Source: Nephromyces sp. MM_2019 (lineage: Eukaryota > Apicomplexa > Aconoidasida > Nephromycida). Taken from it: a stretch of 34,296 bases of DNA. Made by a program: the position numbers and the translations under genes. The stretch covers positions 2,412 to 36,707 of the forward strand of contig JADHZB010000306.1 of NCBI GenBank assembly GCA_015657535.1, in the 5' to 3' direction. Below the pieces are notes generated by a model. The model ran no database searches. It was not told the DNA's origin and worked only from the letters and a program-made list of their open reading frames with translations. This document shows, piece after piece, positions 22,727 through 34,048 of the stretch (position 1 is its first letter; each line of letters begins with the position of its first letter).

Positions 22727-25134
22727 CAGGCGAGTTTGTATTTATATGTATGTGTGTGTGTGTTTGTATATATGTGTTATGTGTGTGTAGTATAAATTGG
22801 GGGAAAGGGTAGTGATGTGTAAACAATAGTTTTGAAAGGAGCTAGGATAGTTAGAGCTAGTAGGGATATATCTGTTTGGAGATATGTGGGGTAAGCATGT
22901 GTGGGCACTAGTAAATTTGGTGGTAAGTGTATGGGGTTGAGGGGAGGCGGATGAGGTAGTAAGTTTTGATTGATGTATGTGTCTGTGTGTATATATGTAT
23001 ATTATTTTAATGCTACTTAAATATGCACACCTATGTTTTTGAGGCCATCATATTTTCACCTATCATTTTTACTTGTGTATATGTAAGGGTGTATTTTAAG
23101 CCAATTTTTTTTTTGAATACTTTTTATTTATGGGGATGTGTCTGAATTCCTATAGATGATTGTTTTTATTATTTTTGTAATATTTATTGTCTGTATTATA
23201 AATTACGTTGAAACGATTATGTGTGTATTTTAACTATATATAACTATGTGTGTTTTATATACCTTACATATTATAATCTGTGTACCGTAAATTATATCTA
23301 TACATTAATTAGTCTGTGTGTGTGTGTATTTGTTATGTAAGAAAATGTATAAGTATTAAATGATCTGAGTATATGTGAAATACATATTTTATGTATGTTT
23401 ATGTGTAATCCAAAATTATCTATATGTTTTTATAGTGTATATAAATATATATATAGTATACTTGTAAATTAAAAAAAATTCAAGATGTAAATGTATTATG
23501 ATAATGAGTGTATATATATATATATATATCTAACAAGATGAAATAAATAATTCTTGATGATAAAAATTGGTTTATAATATTATTTTTAATGTAGGATATC
23601 ATAAATTTTGAGAGTTCAGTTATTTTACTAATTTCGAAATTCATACTTGTAACATTGTTTTGTGTGCCTGATAAATAAACTTTTGTAAATTTCATATTTA
23701 AATTTGTTAATATGTGTGATTTATAATATTTTGAATTGTAAACACATCTTCTAGTATAACGTAGATGTTAAAAACAAAAGTATATTTTGCACAAATAATT
23801 AGTAATCTTCATAATGTACAGCTCTAAACTGTGCTCATTTTTTTAATTATTACACTTGTTGTATTATAAGGAGTGCGTAGTTAGGTGGTTTATTATCAAA
23901 AAGATATAATTTACTTGAATGGTAGTTTTGTGTGAAAATTTGTTGAAGTTATGTTTGACTCTAGTGCAAATATTATTTTCGAAAAATCATTGTCTGTGTA
24001 ATACTTGAAATAATTATCGGTGTGTGTGTATTACTTTTATTAGTCACTTGTGTGTCTGTCTGTATTGCTTAAACCAACTAATTGTGTGTGATACTCAGAG
24101 TAGTTGATTGAGTTTTGTTAGTAATGATGATAGGTTGTACACTAAAAGTGTCATCTGTGTTCTAATAAAAGTTGACGTGTTCTTACTAGTTTTCATTAGT
24201 GTATATGTTTTATAAATTGTGTATTCATAGATAATAGCTGTTTGCTTAATAATCCATATAACACTTTTTAGCTTAAAAATTGAGTGTATAGATATGCTAC
24301 TTGCTAATTATGATTTAAGATGCATTTGAGAATAATAATTTCAATTTAAAATCTGCACACATGCAAAGTGTATGTATACCAATGATAAATGTATGGGCTA
24401 GGAATGATCACAGTAAATATACAAGTAATTTTGTTGTGTTTACCTAATTTCGTCTGACTGTTTTTAACACGCATCTAAAATAAAAATTCAACACAGATAT
24501 TTATCAAATCAAGAAATATAAAGTACAAGGATGTCAATAGTTGAGCATAGCCAATATGTATAAAAGTGAGAGTTGAAATTATTTCTAATTAAATAAAATA
24601 TTTTTATATAGCATATATATAAAAGGTGGCTAAATTTTATATAATATTTTGTCTATGAAATATAGATATAACCTTCACTATAAGCAATTTTATTGTTAAT
24701 GTATATATCTTATACACATCACTGCGTCCTCAATATAACTTATTTCTAGTTATGTCTGGAGCAGTAGTCCGTGTGTTAAAGTGTGTAATTTGTGCATTTT
24801 ATAACAAATAGCAAATATACTTTCTAAATGAAATAAATATATTGTATGTAAATTAAATGTAACTTGGGATCATCGAGAGCCATTGTGTTTCAATAGTAAA
24901 TTGAGTTGGAGTAGATGTTCAAATTGAGAGAAAAAAAATTGATTACAGCAAGATTAGTTGGAAAAATTGTTGCTTTTTCAACTTACAAAACAATTGCTCT
25001 AGTGTGTAATTAGTGTGAAAAAATTATTAACTTTCCACTTGTAAAACAATTACTCTAGTAAATTGTTAATGTGAAAATAGTAAAGAAAGGATCCGTAAAA
25101 ATTAAGTTTGTGCTTTCAGTAAAGTATATCTTGT

Positions 25135-26679
25135 TTATGATTCTCCTTTGCTAAATTTCTTCTTCTTTCCTCCTCTCAATAAACCAGTACGTCGAGCGGC
25201 GATAAGACCGACCTTCTGCCCGGGAGGAGCAGCCCTGGATAAAGTGGTGGGATGACCAACGTGTTGATGGTTACCACCTCCGTGAGGGTGATCAACAGGG
25301 TTCATAGCAACACCTCTAATCTTAGGCCAGCAGTTACGTTTTACTTTATATTTGTGGAATGCATTTCCTGCCTTGAGTAAGGGCTTGTCGATTCTTCCAC
25401 CACCAGCAATGATGCCAACCATACCACGTGCAGCAGATGGAACAGATTTACGGAGACCAGAGGATAATCGGAGTTTTGTCTTCTTTCCATCTTCTGAGTG
25501 ACCAACAATAGTGGCATAGCATCCAGATGCGCGGGCTAATACGCCACGATCTCCTGCTTTCTCTTCAACGTTGGATACAACGGTACCTTCTGGGATTCTT
25601 CCCAAGGGTAAAACATTGCCAATAGTAAGAGCAGCTAAAATGAGGTGAAAAGACGTATAAAGGATAAGTGAATTAAACAGGATACATAATTCTATAAGAT
25701 ATAGTTGTTTTATTCAGTGTATATAAAATTATCAGCAAAAAATACATGATCTGAGTGTAACATATTTTGGTATTTGATATTTTTGTCACAATAAAGTAAA
25801 AGATAATTGAGTAAAATCATTAAAAGTATATTTTCTAACCAGACTTTCCAAAGTAAACATATTGTCCAGTGTGCATTCCTTCGACGGCTATTACAAGTTC
25901 TCTGTTTTTCTTGAATTTATAACTATCTTGGAATTCAATAGATGCCAATGGAGCGCCTCTGCCAGGGTCATGGATGATATCCTTTATAGTTCCTTTGATA
26001 TATCCATTTCTCTCAGAATAGTCCAAGACACGGAGTTTTGGTACACCCTTTCTTTTATGAACGTGTGCCTTAAAGACAGAACCAGCTCCCTTACGTTGAC
26101 CTATAGAGAATCAAAATAATTGTATAAGAGGATTATGAATTGCTTTGTGGCTCTTATAAGAAGAAGGAATTTACTAAATAGGTTTGATTCATGGAATTCT
26201 ATTCACTAGATTAAGCTATATCCTTTTATAAATATTAATCTCTTGTTGTGATCAGTGAGCTTGAGTATTCAACCCAAATGTAAGGGTTACTGTATAAAAA
26301 TTACTATAAGAGAGTGATAAGGTTTGAGTACTTTATACTAGGGTATGTAATGTTCTATAGCAGGTAGATATAAAGGTTAGGATATTGTGAACAGGTCTAA
26401 ATGAATAACTATTATAGTTTGAGCTCATCCTAATAGGTGTAGCTAGTTACAAAGGATAGTAGCTACTGTACAAAGGCTTATTATAGAAATACTTGTAATA
26501 TCTGTATATATGATAACTATTGTAAATTGTTAATAAAAGTTATTTATCCCGTGTTATATCTGTACGTAGTTCTTATCATTGGATATATCATCAAATATAG
26601 GAACGACAGTGTGTACAGTATTCGAGTAAAAGAAAGTAAATCAAGAAGTTATATAATTACCTCTGATGACTCGTCCCAT
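25135..26679 (-). CDS. RPL8: 60S ribosomal protein uL2 (RPL8), three exons
   Basis: Core large-subunit protein of cytosolic ribosomes, near the peptidyl transferase centre. Exons 26661-26679 (only 19 nt, MGRVIR plus one base), 25840-26100 and 25135-25634 join in phase, giving 259 residues against 257 in human. The joined N-terminus [16 protein letters not shown] is diagnostic. Other landmarks are [55 protein letters not shown], and the GGGNHQH loop whose His is conserved in all uL2. Introns are 560 and 205 bp. The second has the weak donor GTTAGA, while most introns in this window start GTAAG or GTATG. No low-complexity insert is present. It lies head-to-tail with RPL12, about 1.3 kb downstream of that gene. 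Confidence 0.98.
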
Positions 26680-27989
26680 TTTGTGATAAGAATAAGAAAA
26701 AAATTTTAAAGAATGTTGAGAAAGTCAGTTAAAGAAGAAAATAAAAAAGAGGAAGAAAAGTGTTCAAACTTTGTAAAATAATATAAGCAACATCCAACAA
26801 ATTAAAAAGGAGATAAAGAAGAGTAGTTAATTTTTAAGTAAAAGAAGAAGAAATATCGAAGGTACTTAGACTGTACGTACTGCTACCTTAAGAGCAATTA
26901 AAATATGAGCTGCAACAATTAGTTAAATGATACAACCTATGCTTATGCAATGATGTGTGTATTATATATATGTGCGTGTGTGGGCTGTTTATGCCTACTT
27001 ATTCGTATACTACCTTTAAAACAGTATAAATAAATCTTTAACCTACTTTTAACGCCGAGTTTCGGTAGTATGTAGCAGTGTGCGAAGCGTCTGTATGTGT
27101 GTGATAGTTGAACGTGTGCAAGTATCTGTCGGATGTGAGTTGGACTTGTGTGTATATGCTTCTGATGAGCATGCTATTGTGCTTACATAGTGTGTGTTCT
27201 TGTAAAAGAAACCTTTTTGGGGGGAGTACATTGACTAGAAATTTAATGGATTTTCTAATGTTGAGCTAGTATAGTTATTTATCACCAATACGCTTAAGCT
27301 AGAGTAGATGTCTATATCTACTTAGATTTATTTGCTTGTTTAGCTTTACTTTACAGGTCATGTTACTAGTCGTTGATAATCACTATCGATAATTTGTTTG
27401 ATCTTATTCATCTCTAAGGAGTGTTATTATAAATTGTTCATATCGAGTTTTAATATTTTCTTTCTAATTTTTAATAAAGTTAAATCTTATATCTTTGTAA
27501 TCTTTCTTGTTTCATATATCAATCCTAAGATTAATTAATTAAATCAAATCAAGGGTTTGACACACAGTTTGCAGACAATTGATGTGTGGAAATTTTATGT
27601 CACATCTTGATTTGAAAAAGTTTAGATTACAATGAGTGTTTTACACTTGTAAGATTGTATTAAGTAGCTAAAATTTGTGTTATTATTATAAATTTCTATT
27701 TTTTTGAAGGATTAAGTAGGATTAGAGGTTTTCAAAAATATTTTAACTCTACTTAGTGAGTTAAACCCTTGTATAAAAATTTAGTGGTATAGACATGTTT
27801 TATGAAGATTTCTATGAATATATTCAATTAATGGGTAAAAACGTCAAAATTTTCAAGCTAGTGTAAGTTATTCAAACATTTTTCAGGACAACACAAATTC
27901 GAAATTCTTCACAGCATTTTTTATAGAATTAATAAAATTTTAGTTTAGGGTGTTTTGAGGTTAAAGTGGTGAAAAATTTTGGATATATC
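26680..27989. other. Spacer between RPL8 (5' side) and RPL12 (3' side)
   Basis: About 1.3 kb of AT-rich DNA, presumably the RPL8 promoter and the RPL12 terminator region. No coding sequence is supported. A TATGCAA element at 26944-26950 matches elements upstream of RPL12. Purine-rich DNA directly precedes the RPL8 start (26690-26880). Confidence 0.6.
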
Positions 27990-29178
27990 TTATATTTCTG
28001 GGCATTCTAATTTGCCTTCTTCCAATAGTGTTTGAACTTCTTTTGGTGTTTTGTGGTCAACGGTACATCCAACAGCACGGCTAAAAAGAGAAATAAGTAA
28101 AAACAGGGTATATATGTTGAATATTGGGTATCTCTAGCAGTATTGATTTCTAATTCACAACTTTTATCATTAGTGTGATAAAACTTATATGATGTGTTTG
28201 GAATATTCAAAAATTTGCATTATATATGTTTGATAGCTAGAGCAATATTTACATCATGTGAATTGGGAATTTAAAATCACTACACTATTAGATATATCAA
28301 CATTAATGATTGGAATGTGTTCCTTTAAACTTACCAAGTTCCTAATACTTCTTTTACTGTACCCAAGAAAGTTTTGGCAAGTGATTTGTCACGCATGGTG
28401 GAAGCGATTTTGAAGATTTGCTCGAGGGTCAAATTTCCATTATGTTTGATCTTCTTAACCTTCTTTCTGTCTCGTGGGGGTTCTTTAAGCTCTTTCAAGA
28501 TATAAGTGGTGGTACTAGGTACAACAGTGATGGTAGCTTGTCTGTTCTGAACTGCAAGTTTTACAGTAATCTTCAAACCCTTCCAGTCGACTGTTTGCTT
28601 GGCGATGTCATCACCAACCTTCTTGGATGGCATTTCAAGAGGACCTAATTTTGGACCTAATATGGAAGAGGCACCGACCTCACCACCCATCTGTCTCAAA
28701 TAGACTGAAAAGAAAAAGAATGGAGTATAATTGCAAGGGAGGAATTAATATAGGGGGGATAGGTTGAAAGGATTTAGTTTTCATAATGGATATGTGTAGT
28801 AGCTATTGTGATATATAAAAAGGGTTTGTTTCAAAGAAGAATCGAAGATATAGGTATGTATACAATCTTTGAGAATAGCGTTTACTATAGTGAGTCACAA
28901 TTCAATAGACCCGTATATGTTTATAACTTTAAGCAATGCAAGGCGTAATGTGACGCCAAACAAACAAGCAAGTAAACAGCTATAGATAGTAGAGAATTGG
29001 GTATGCATTTGGATTGTATTCAGTTCATTTTAAATCCCTTTCTTTCAGTGGTGAAGAAGATACCAGAAAGATAAGGTGAGAAATTCGATTTCTATTCATG
29101 TACTATTCTACGTTGATTCTTCTTGTAGAAGATAAGATTACCATAAGTAACAACATTGGGGTCAATTTTTGGAGCCAT
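27990..29178 (-). CDS. RPL12: 60S ribosomal protein uL11 (RPL12), three exons
   Basis: Forms the base of the ribosomal stalk and takes part in factor binding. Exons 29142-29178, 28335-28704 and 27990-28080 join in phase, giving 165 residues, the same as human RPL12. The N-terminus [20 protein letters not shown] crosses the first intron exactly where family continuity requires. Family landmarks follow: [47 protein letters not shown] and the closing [10 protein letters not shown]...ECPEI. Introns are 437 and 254 bp, with GTAATC and GTAAGT donors and TTTTCAG and TTTTTAG acceptors. Like RPL8, the gene has a very short first exon. No inserted repeats are seen. Confidence 0.98.
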
Positions 29179-30820
29179 TCTTATCAAATTGTAGAATAAA
29201 TTAGATAGGAGGGATAAATAATTATTGGGAGGAAAATAGAGGATGAAAAACAAAATATGTCAAAGCGTGTATATATACACCTGTAAGATAAAATAATTAA
29301 GAGATGATTAGAAATTTTGTCCAGGAATTGTGTGTAGGTGTAGTAAATCAAAACAATCTGTGTTATAGTATATAATCATAGAAAAGAAGAATATTACGCT
29401 TTCTTATATACATATAGCCATGCTACTAAATAAAATTGTTTAGCAAGCGTGTTAAGTCCATGCAAAGGTGATATTGTCGTACTTCAGCAAATGCTTTCAG
29501 AATTCAAAACAATTGCTAACTGTGTTTGTTGAGATGCTAGGGCATAGGTATTGGCAATCATGTTAGTTATCTATTATAGGTGTTATGTTTGTGCTATGAC
29601 AAATAGATGTTGGTATTTGTATGCAACTTGAAAAGTATGCAAGCGACTGGTGTGTGTGTATTTGCGGTATGCGCAAAACCAGAAAAATCTTCCCAATGCT
29701 TGTGTACGGCTTATATAATTTATATTAATCATTAACTTGATATGAATTAAATGTCAAAATTTTTATATTGTACTTCAAGACTGAGTAGCCCGTAGTAGAT
29801 GTAATAAGTAAAATTTTTATATTAGTGTATTATTCATTTTTATAATTCAAATTTATAAAATGACTTAAATTGAATTTATAAATTTGAATGGTTAGATAAC
29901 GCTCAATACGGAGAGTCATTGTTTTGAAAAATTAATAATTTAAAAATAATTTATGAAAATTCTAGTAAAATAAAAATAATAATTAATGCTATAACAAGTT
30001 GAGTGTTGTGGAAAACCTTATATTGATAGCTAACCATAACGTTGACATTACCAACACCAAGTCTCAATTTAACAAAACTTAGTGAAATGACTTTCTCAAA
30101 TGCTAAACAAGGAGTTGAAAATAATCAAAACAAAAACAATGAGGCTGATAAATAAATGCAGCATTGTTATATTGAGTTTACCAAAAAATGAACATAAGAA
30201 CATTTTAGGAAATTACCTTTCATGATGGACATTAAATTTTACATCTTCAATGACTACAAAAAAACATATGTGCTCGATAAAAATTTACAAATTGTAGTGC
30301 CATGTGAGTTTAGGCATACAAAAAATAGTGGCACGCTGTTATTGAAGTAAAGTTCATTTGAGTATAAAAACTTTCTTCCTCATGTTGCTTAAATCATTTA
30401 TATAACTCCTAGCCAGCTTAAAACTAATAGCACATTTCGATAAAATTACTCTTTCTCGGTTTTTCCGAAATTTATTATAGAAACATGAAGCTTTAAATTT
30501 TTTCAGTTGTATATACAGAGTTTACGAAAATGAATTCTTTCATATAAAAGCAATCCAAGTTTTTTAGACCGAAACAAAATAAAAGCAAATTTGGTTTAGC
30601 AAATTAATTATTCGTTATGAATGAAAAATAAGCTAGATGAAAAATACTCACAAGCCACACTATGTCTAGCAAATTACATCACAAGAATTTGAGAATTAAA
30701 ATTAATTAAACGTGGTTATACCTGAAACCATAAAAATTTACCTATCAGAGCGGTGATAAAACAGAGGTGGTATATCACTGAGGAAAGTTTACTTTATAAT
30801 TTCCAACTTAGGATATATAA
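29179..30820. promoter_or_regulatory. Divergent spacer between RPL12 and RFT1
   Basis: About 1.64 kb between two genes transcribed away from each other, so it should contain both promoters. It has less AT-rich patches at about 29400-29700 and 30000-30160 that do not resolve into genes. TATGCAA occurs at 29620-29626 and 29636-29642, and CATGCAA at 29459-29465. Two alternative small hairpins lie within 80 bases of the RFT1 start. Confidence 0.5.
30743..30780 (+). promoter_or_regulatory. Alternative hairpins in the RFT1 5' leader
   Basis: TGATA at 30754-30758 can pair upstream with TATCA at 30743-30747 (6-base loop) or, as part of CGGTGATA at 30751-30758, with TATCACTG at 30773-30780 (8 pairs, one G-T, 14-base loop). 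The two pairings exclude each other. The element ends 40 bases before the start codon. The stems are short, so chance is possible. Confidence 0.3.
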
Positions 30821-33078
30821 ATGGAAAACATTACTCGGAAGTCGAGCATGCCACAAAATGGCACCATGATGATGGACACACAGAGGAAGTCGCATATAAA
30901 TTCAAATAAGACACCAAGTGGGAATTATGGCAGGGCAGCAAACTCAAACTCAAACAAGTCAAATGATGACATATCCTCAACATACTCAAACAGTCCAGAG
31001 CAGAGTAAGAACTCGAATAAGGCACACGAGGCCGCGAGTTCCTTCTTTTTAATGCTTGTTTTGAAAGTATTAGCACTACCTATGCTCCTTATGATTGGTA
31101 GAACGGCTAATCTTCACTTTTATGGCATTTCCAATATCACATTTGTATTATTTACGAATTTAGCACTCTTCATGAGTCGTGAAGCATTTAGATTCACTGC
31201 TATGAAAATCAAAAACGAAAGTGATGACACCCAATCAAAGGAGAATAAATCATGTGCTCCTTATAACCCAGAACAAGCTGCTATAAACCTCTCCTGGGCT
31301 TCTACTTTTTCAAGTTTTCTTGTAATTATGGTGCTGACATCAATATGGTTCTATTTCCCACCTAATCTGGATGACATACCAATCTTATCTGATGGCCATC
31401 CTAGTAAATTAACACATAAAGCAGCCTATGTTTCCAGCCTTTTTATAACATCATTTTCGGCTGCAATTGAATGTCTCGCGGAACCATTTGTCACCCTTTC
31501 TTTTCGCAATCAAAGATTAAACACAAATGCCTACGTAGAGGGAATAGCAGTAAATTTTAAAATGTATAGCTCTTTTTTCTTTTTATGTCTGCCTTATTTC
31601 AAAAGCTCGATTACCCAGAAAATCCCATTTTATTCATACTTTGCACATCCTCTAGTTGCACTCTCAATTGGCCAATTAATTTATTCAATCATTTGGTTAT
31701 CCTTATATGCATTGGACGCAAATATATCTTATGAATATAAAGATACTACTTTAGGGTTTCCTTCATTTAAGAAATTGCCTTTCAAAGAAAAATCCTCATC
31801 TTTATCAGTCTTAACTTATATCAAGAAGCACGACTTATACATGCTTATGGATCACTTTTTGATTGCAAGTATTAAGATAATACAAACTGAAGGTGAAAGA
31901 GGTCTTATTAATATTTTATTTACAAACGAACAAAAAGGGACGATGTCTATAATAGGCAATTTATCTAGTATTGTTATACGAGTATTCTATATTAAGATAG
32001 AAGAAATGTCTAGAACTCAATTTAGTGCAACTTTGACTACAAATAAGTTAATTAAGGGTTCAAATTCAAATAATTACTTCAAAGACATTCCACAAAAAAA
32101 TGAAATGAGCCTATTAAGAAATTATTTATACACACAATGTAGTATAGGTTTTATGGGTTGGTGTTTTGGGCCACCATTTGCAGGCACTGCTTTATTTCTT
32201 ATCTATGGATCAAAGGTATTAAATCCTTTGACTATTACTCTACTCCAAATGTAAGTTCACAATATATCGCACACATAAATAGAAAATCTCTATAAATTCT
32301 CATGGTACACAATCTGCAGTGTATTCCATAATTTTCTATCTTCATAATCAATTATTATTAATGATTAGACACATATATACAAACTTTAATTATTCTTAAA
32401 GTTTACACATAATTATTTATGAAACTTATAATATATATAATATATTTAATCTATTACTTTTTTCAATTTAGGAACTGTACATTACTTTTTGCATTTTCAA
32501 TAAATGGTATATTGGAAGCATATTTTATAACCCGAGCTACACATAAATGGATGAACTATGTTAAAGGTTTCCACACATTTTTAGGGATATCATATATTAT
32601 GGCAATATTTTACTTATTTAAATTAGGTTATGACTATAATTCACCTTTATATGCAAACCATTTTAATATATTCCTAAGATGTATATTTAGTTTATCATTT
32701 ATAGGTTATGAATATATTACAAATTATACTACAAATTTAACAAGGAGAGAATTTTTTAATAAAATGATTAGATTTCAATTTGCCTTTTTTAGATATATAT
32801 TTTCAAATACAGTTATATGGTTTATAAGTTCATTATTACTAATACGTTTTATATGTGTATATACACTCCATTTTATATTACCATCTGGTGGTGTTAATAA
32901 TTATATTAATGAAGTATTAAATACTGAATCATCCAATCTAATCAACACACAATATATAAAACATTTATTAAAAATGGAAATTTTTGTAGGTATTATAGCT
33001 ATGATGACTGTTTTTGTATTCAATTTTCATACAATCATTTACCCACTATATAAGGTATATATTAAAAAGAATAAATAA
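30821..33078 (+). CDS. RFT1: RFT1-family ER membrane protein (N-glycan lipid-linked oligosaccharide pathway), two exons
   Basis: RFT1 is needed for N-glycosylation after Man5GlcNAc2-PP-dolichol is made; whether it is itself the flippase is disputed. Exons 30821-32250 and 32472-33078 join in phase (GTAAGT...AATTTAG, 221-bp intron), giving 678 residues, longer than human (541) or yeast (574). Family signatures: SREAFRFTAM (about 119-128), IECLAEPFVTLSF (about 216-228), the conserved TEGER (356-360), then GNLSSIVIRVFYIKIEE and SINGILEAYF just after the intron. Many hydrophobic spans suggest a multi-pass protein of the MATE/MurJ-like fold. Residues 1-70 are a polar Ser/Asn-rich extension with no membrane segment. 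A Lys/Asn-rich tail (YIKKNK) ends it. It is the only plus-strand gene here and carries no Thr-His or Cys-Val repeats. Confidence 0.92.
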
Positions 33079-33781
33079 TATAACACATATTAAAACTATA
33101 AAACTACATTTTTTACTTTAATCTGATGGCTATTATGATAAATAAAAACAATAAAATATACATCCTTTGAATATATTTATATATAATACTATAAATAAAT
33201 ATAAGTTTGATTAAACCATGACATACCGATTATGAAAATTTTTATCAAATATAATCATATACGAATATATTATATATAAGAACATTCATAATATATAAAT
33301 ATATATATATATATGTAGATATAATAAATATATCTTATTATATTACACATAAAAACACATCAGAACAAAATATCCAGATGATATATATATACATATTAAA
33401 TTAATTAAATCTTTGTTATTATCATGAATCAAACCAGTTTTCTTAATTATAAAAATAATATATATGAGTGTGTATGTATGTTATAAGAATATATATATAT
33501 ATTTCTAGTCAAATTATATACATATTTCATTACATCAAAAATCAAGATATATATCTAAATAGATAACACCATAATAGAGTTATACCAAACAATCTATAAG
33601 TTTGTTCTTTTTTTAAAAGACCAATGTAGAAAATAATAGAAATATAATATTAACTTATATATATAAGTATGTTTAAAGGTCTATAAGTTTTGTAAACTAT
33701 TTTTTAAAAAATAAATAAAAAAGTAAAGACAAAAATAATTTAGAATTATTACATACAAATGGTATAGAAATATTTATATAT
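33079..33781. other. Convergent 3' spacer between RFT1 and AlaRS
   Basis: About 700 bp of extremely AT-rich DNA shared by two converging 3' ends. No gene, RNA or clear repeat family is seen, only short AT runs. Confidence 0.7.
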
Positions 33782-34048
33782 TTATTGTTTATCTATATGA
33801 TTATTTGCATAATCTTGTGCCTCAGTTATTAAAGCCTCAATATTATCTACTTTACGACATGCACCAACTGCTCTTGTTGAACTACCACCACCTTGTCCAC
33901 CTACTTTTGAAAGTGAAGTGTTTATCCAATTGACTGCATTTAAATGTGTAAGAGTTGTTTCTTTAGGTACTACACATATTGCAGATAAACCATTGTTTCC
34001 ATTTGTAAGAAAAAATGCAGCTGTTTTATTATTAACCTCTGTAAATGC
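33782..34048 (-). CDS. AlaRS: Alanyl-tRNA synthetase, last exon only (partial)
   Basis: Final exon of the enzyme that charges tRNA-Ala. It encodes 88 residues and a stop, and begins in phase 0 after an AATTAG acceptor. The remaining exons lie beyond the window edge. The sequence matches the C-terminal C-Ala/DHHA1 domain: AFFLTNGNNGLSAICVVPKE, then NAVNWINTSLSKVGGQGGGS (compare GGKGGG in other AlaRS), then a closing helix ending NNHIDKQ. The glycine-rich loop is the strongest evidence. Catalytic and editing domains cannot be judged here. A free-standing DHHA1 protein is possible but unlikely. Confidence 0.92.
   Translation of the reverse strand, partial: AFTEVNNKTAAFFLTNGNNGLSAICVVPKETTLTHLNAVNWINTSLSKVGGQGGGSSTRAVGACRKVDNIEALITEAQDYANNHIDKQ

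Larger units (their letters stand above)
21383..25134. other. Intergenic region between the PHD-AP2 and RPL8 genes
   Basis: About 3.75 kb with no supported gene. In order it holds the 5' flank of PHD-AP2, a 22-bp CA-rich minisatellite, a less AT-rich purine-rich segment (about 22250-22385), a G-run cluster with a predicted G-quadruplex (22560-22960), TG-rich DNA to about 24.1 kb, and plain AT DNA up to the 3' end of RPL8. TG/CA tracts become rare after about 24.1 kb. Confidence 0.6.

Noticed and set aside
22572..22826. Pro/Asn/Tyr-rich open frame with a repeated PPPYLNYNSN
   Set aside because: It arises from the G-runs and the 30-bp direct repeat read on the opposite strand; no start context, domain or neighbouring exon supports it.
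23480..23695. 71-residue minus-strand open frame beginning MKFTKVYLSG
   Set aside because: The first part looks less repetitive, but it ends in an AT run, has no recognisable domain and no supporting splice partner. It is left as unsupported.
28942..28957. GGCGT / ACGCC hairpin in RPL12 intron 1 as a snoRNA
   Set aside because: The stem is only 5 bp and no C/D or H/ACA boxes could be placed around it on either strand.
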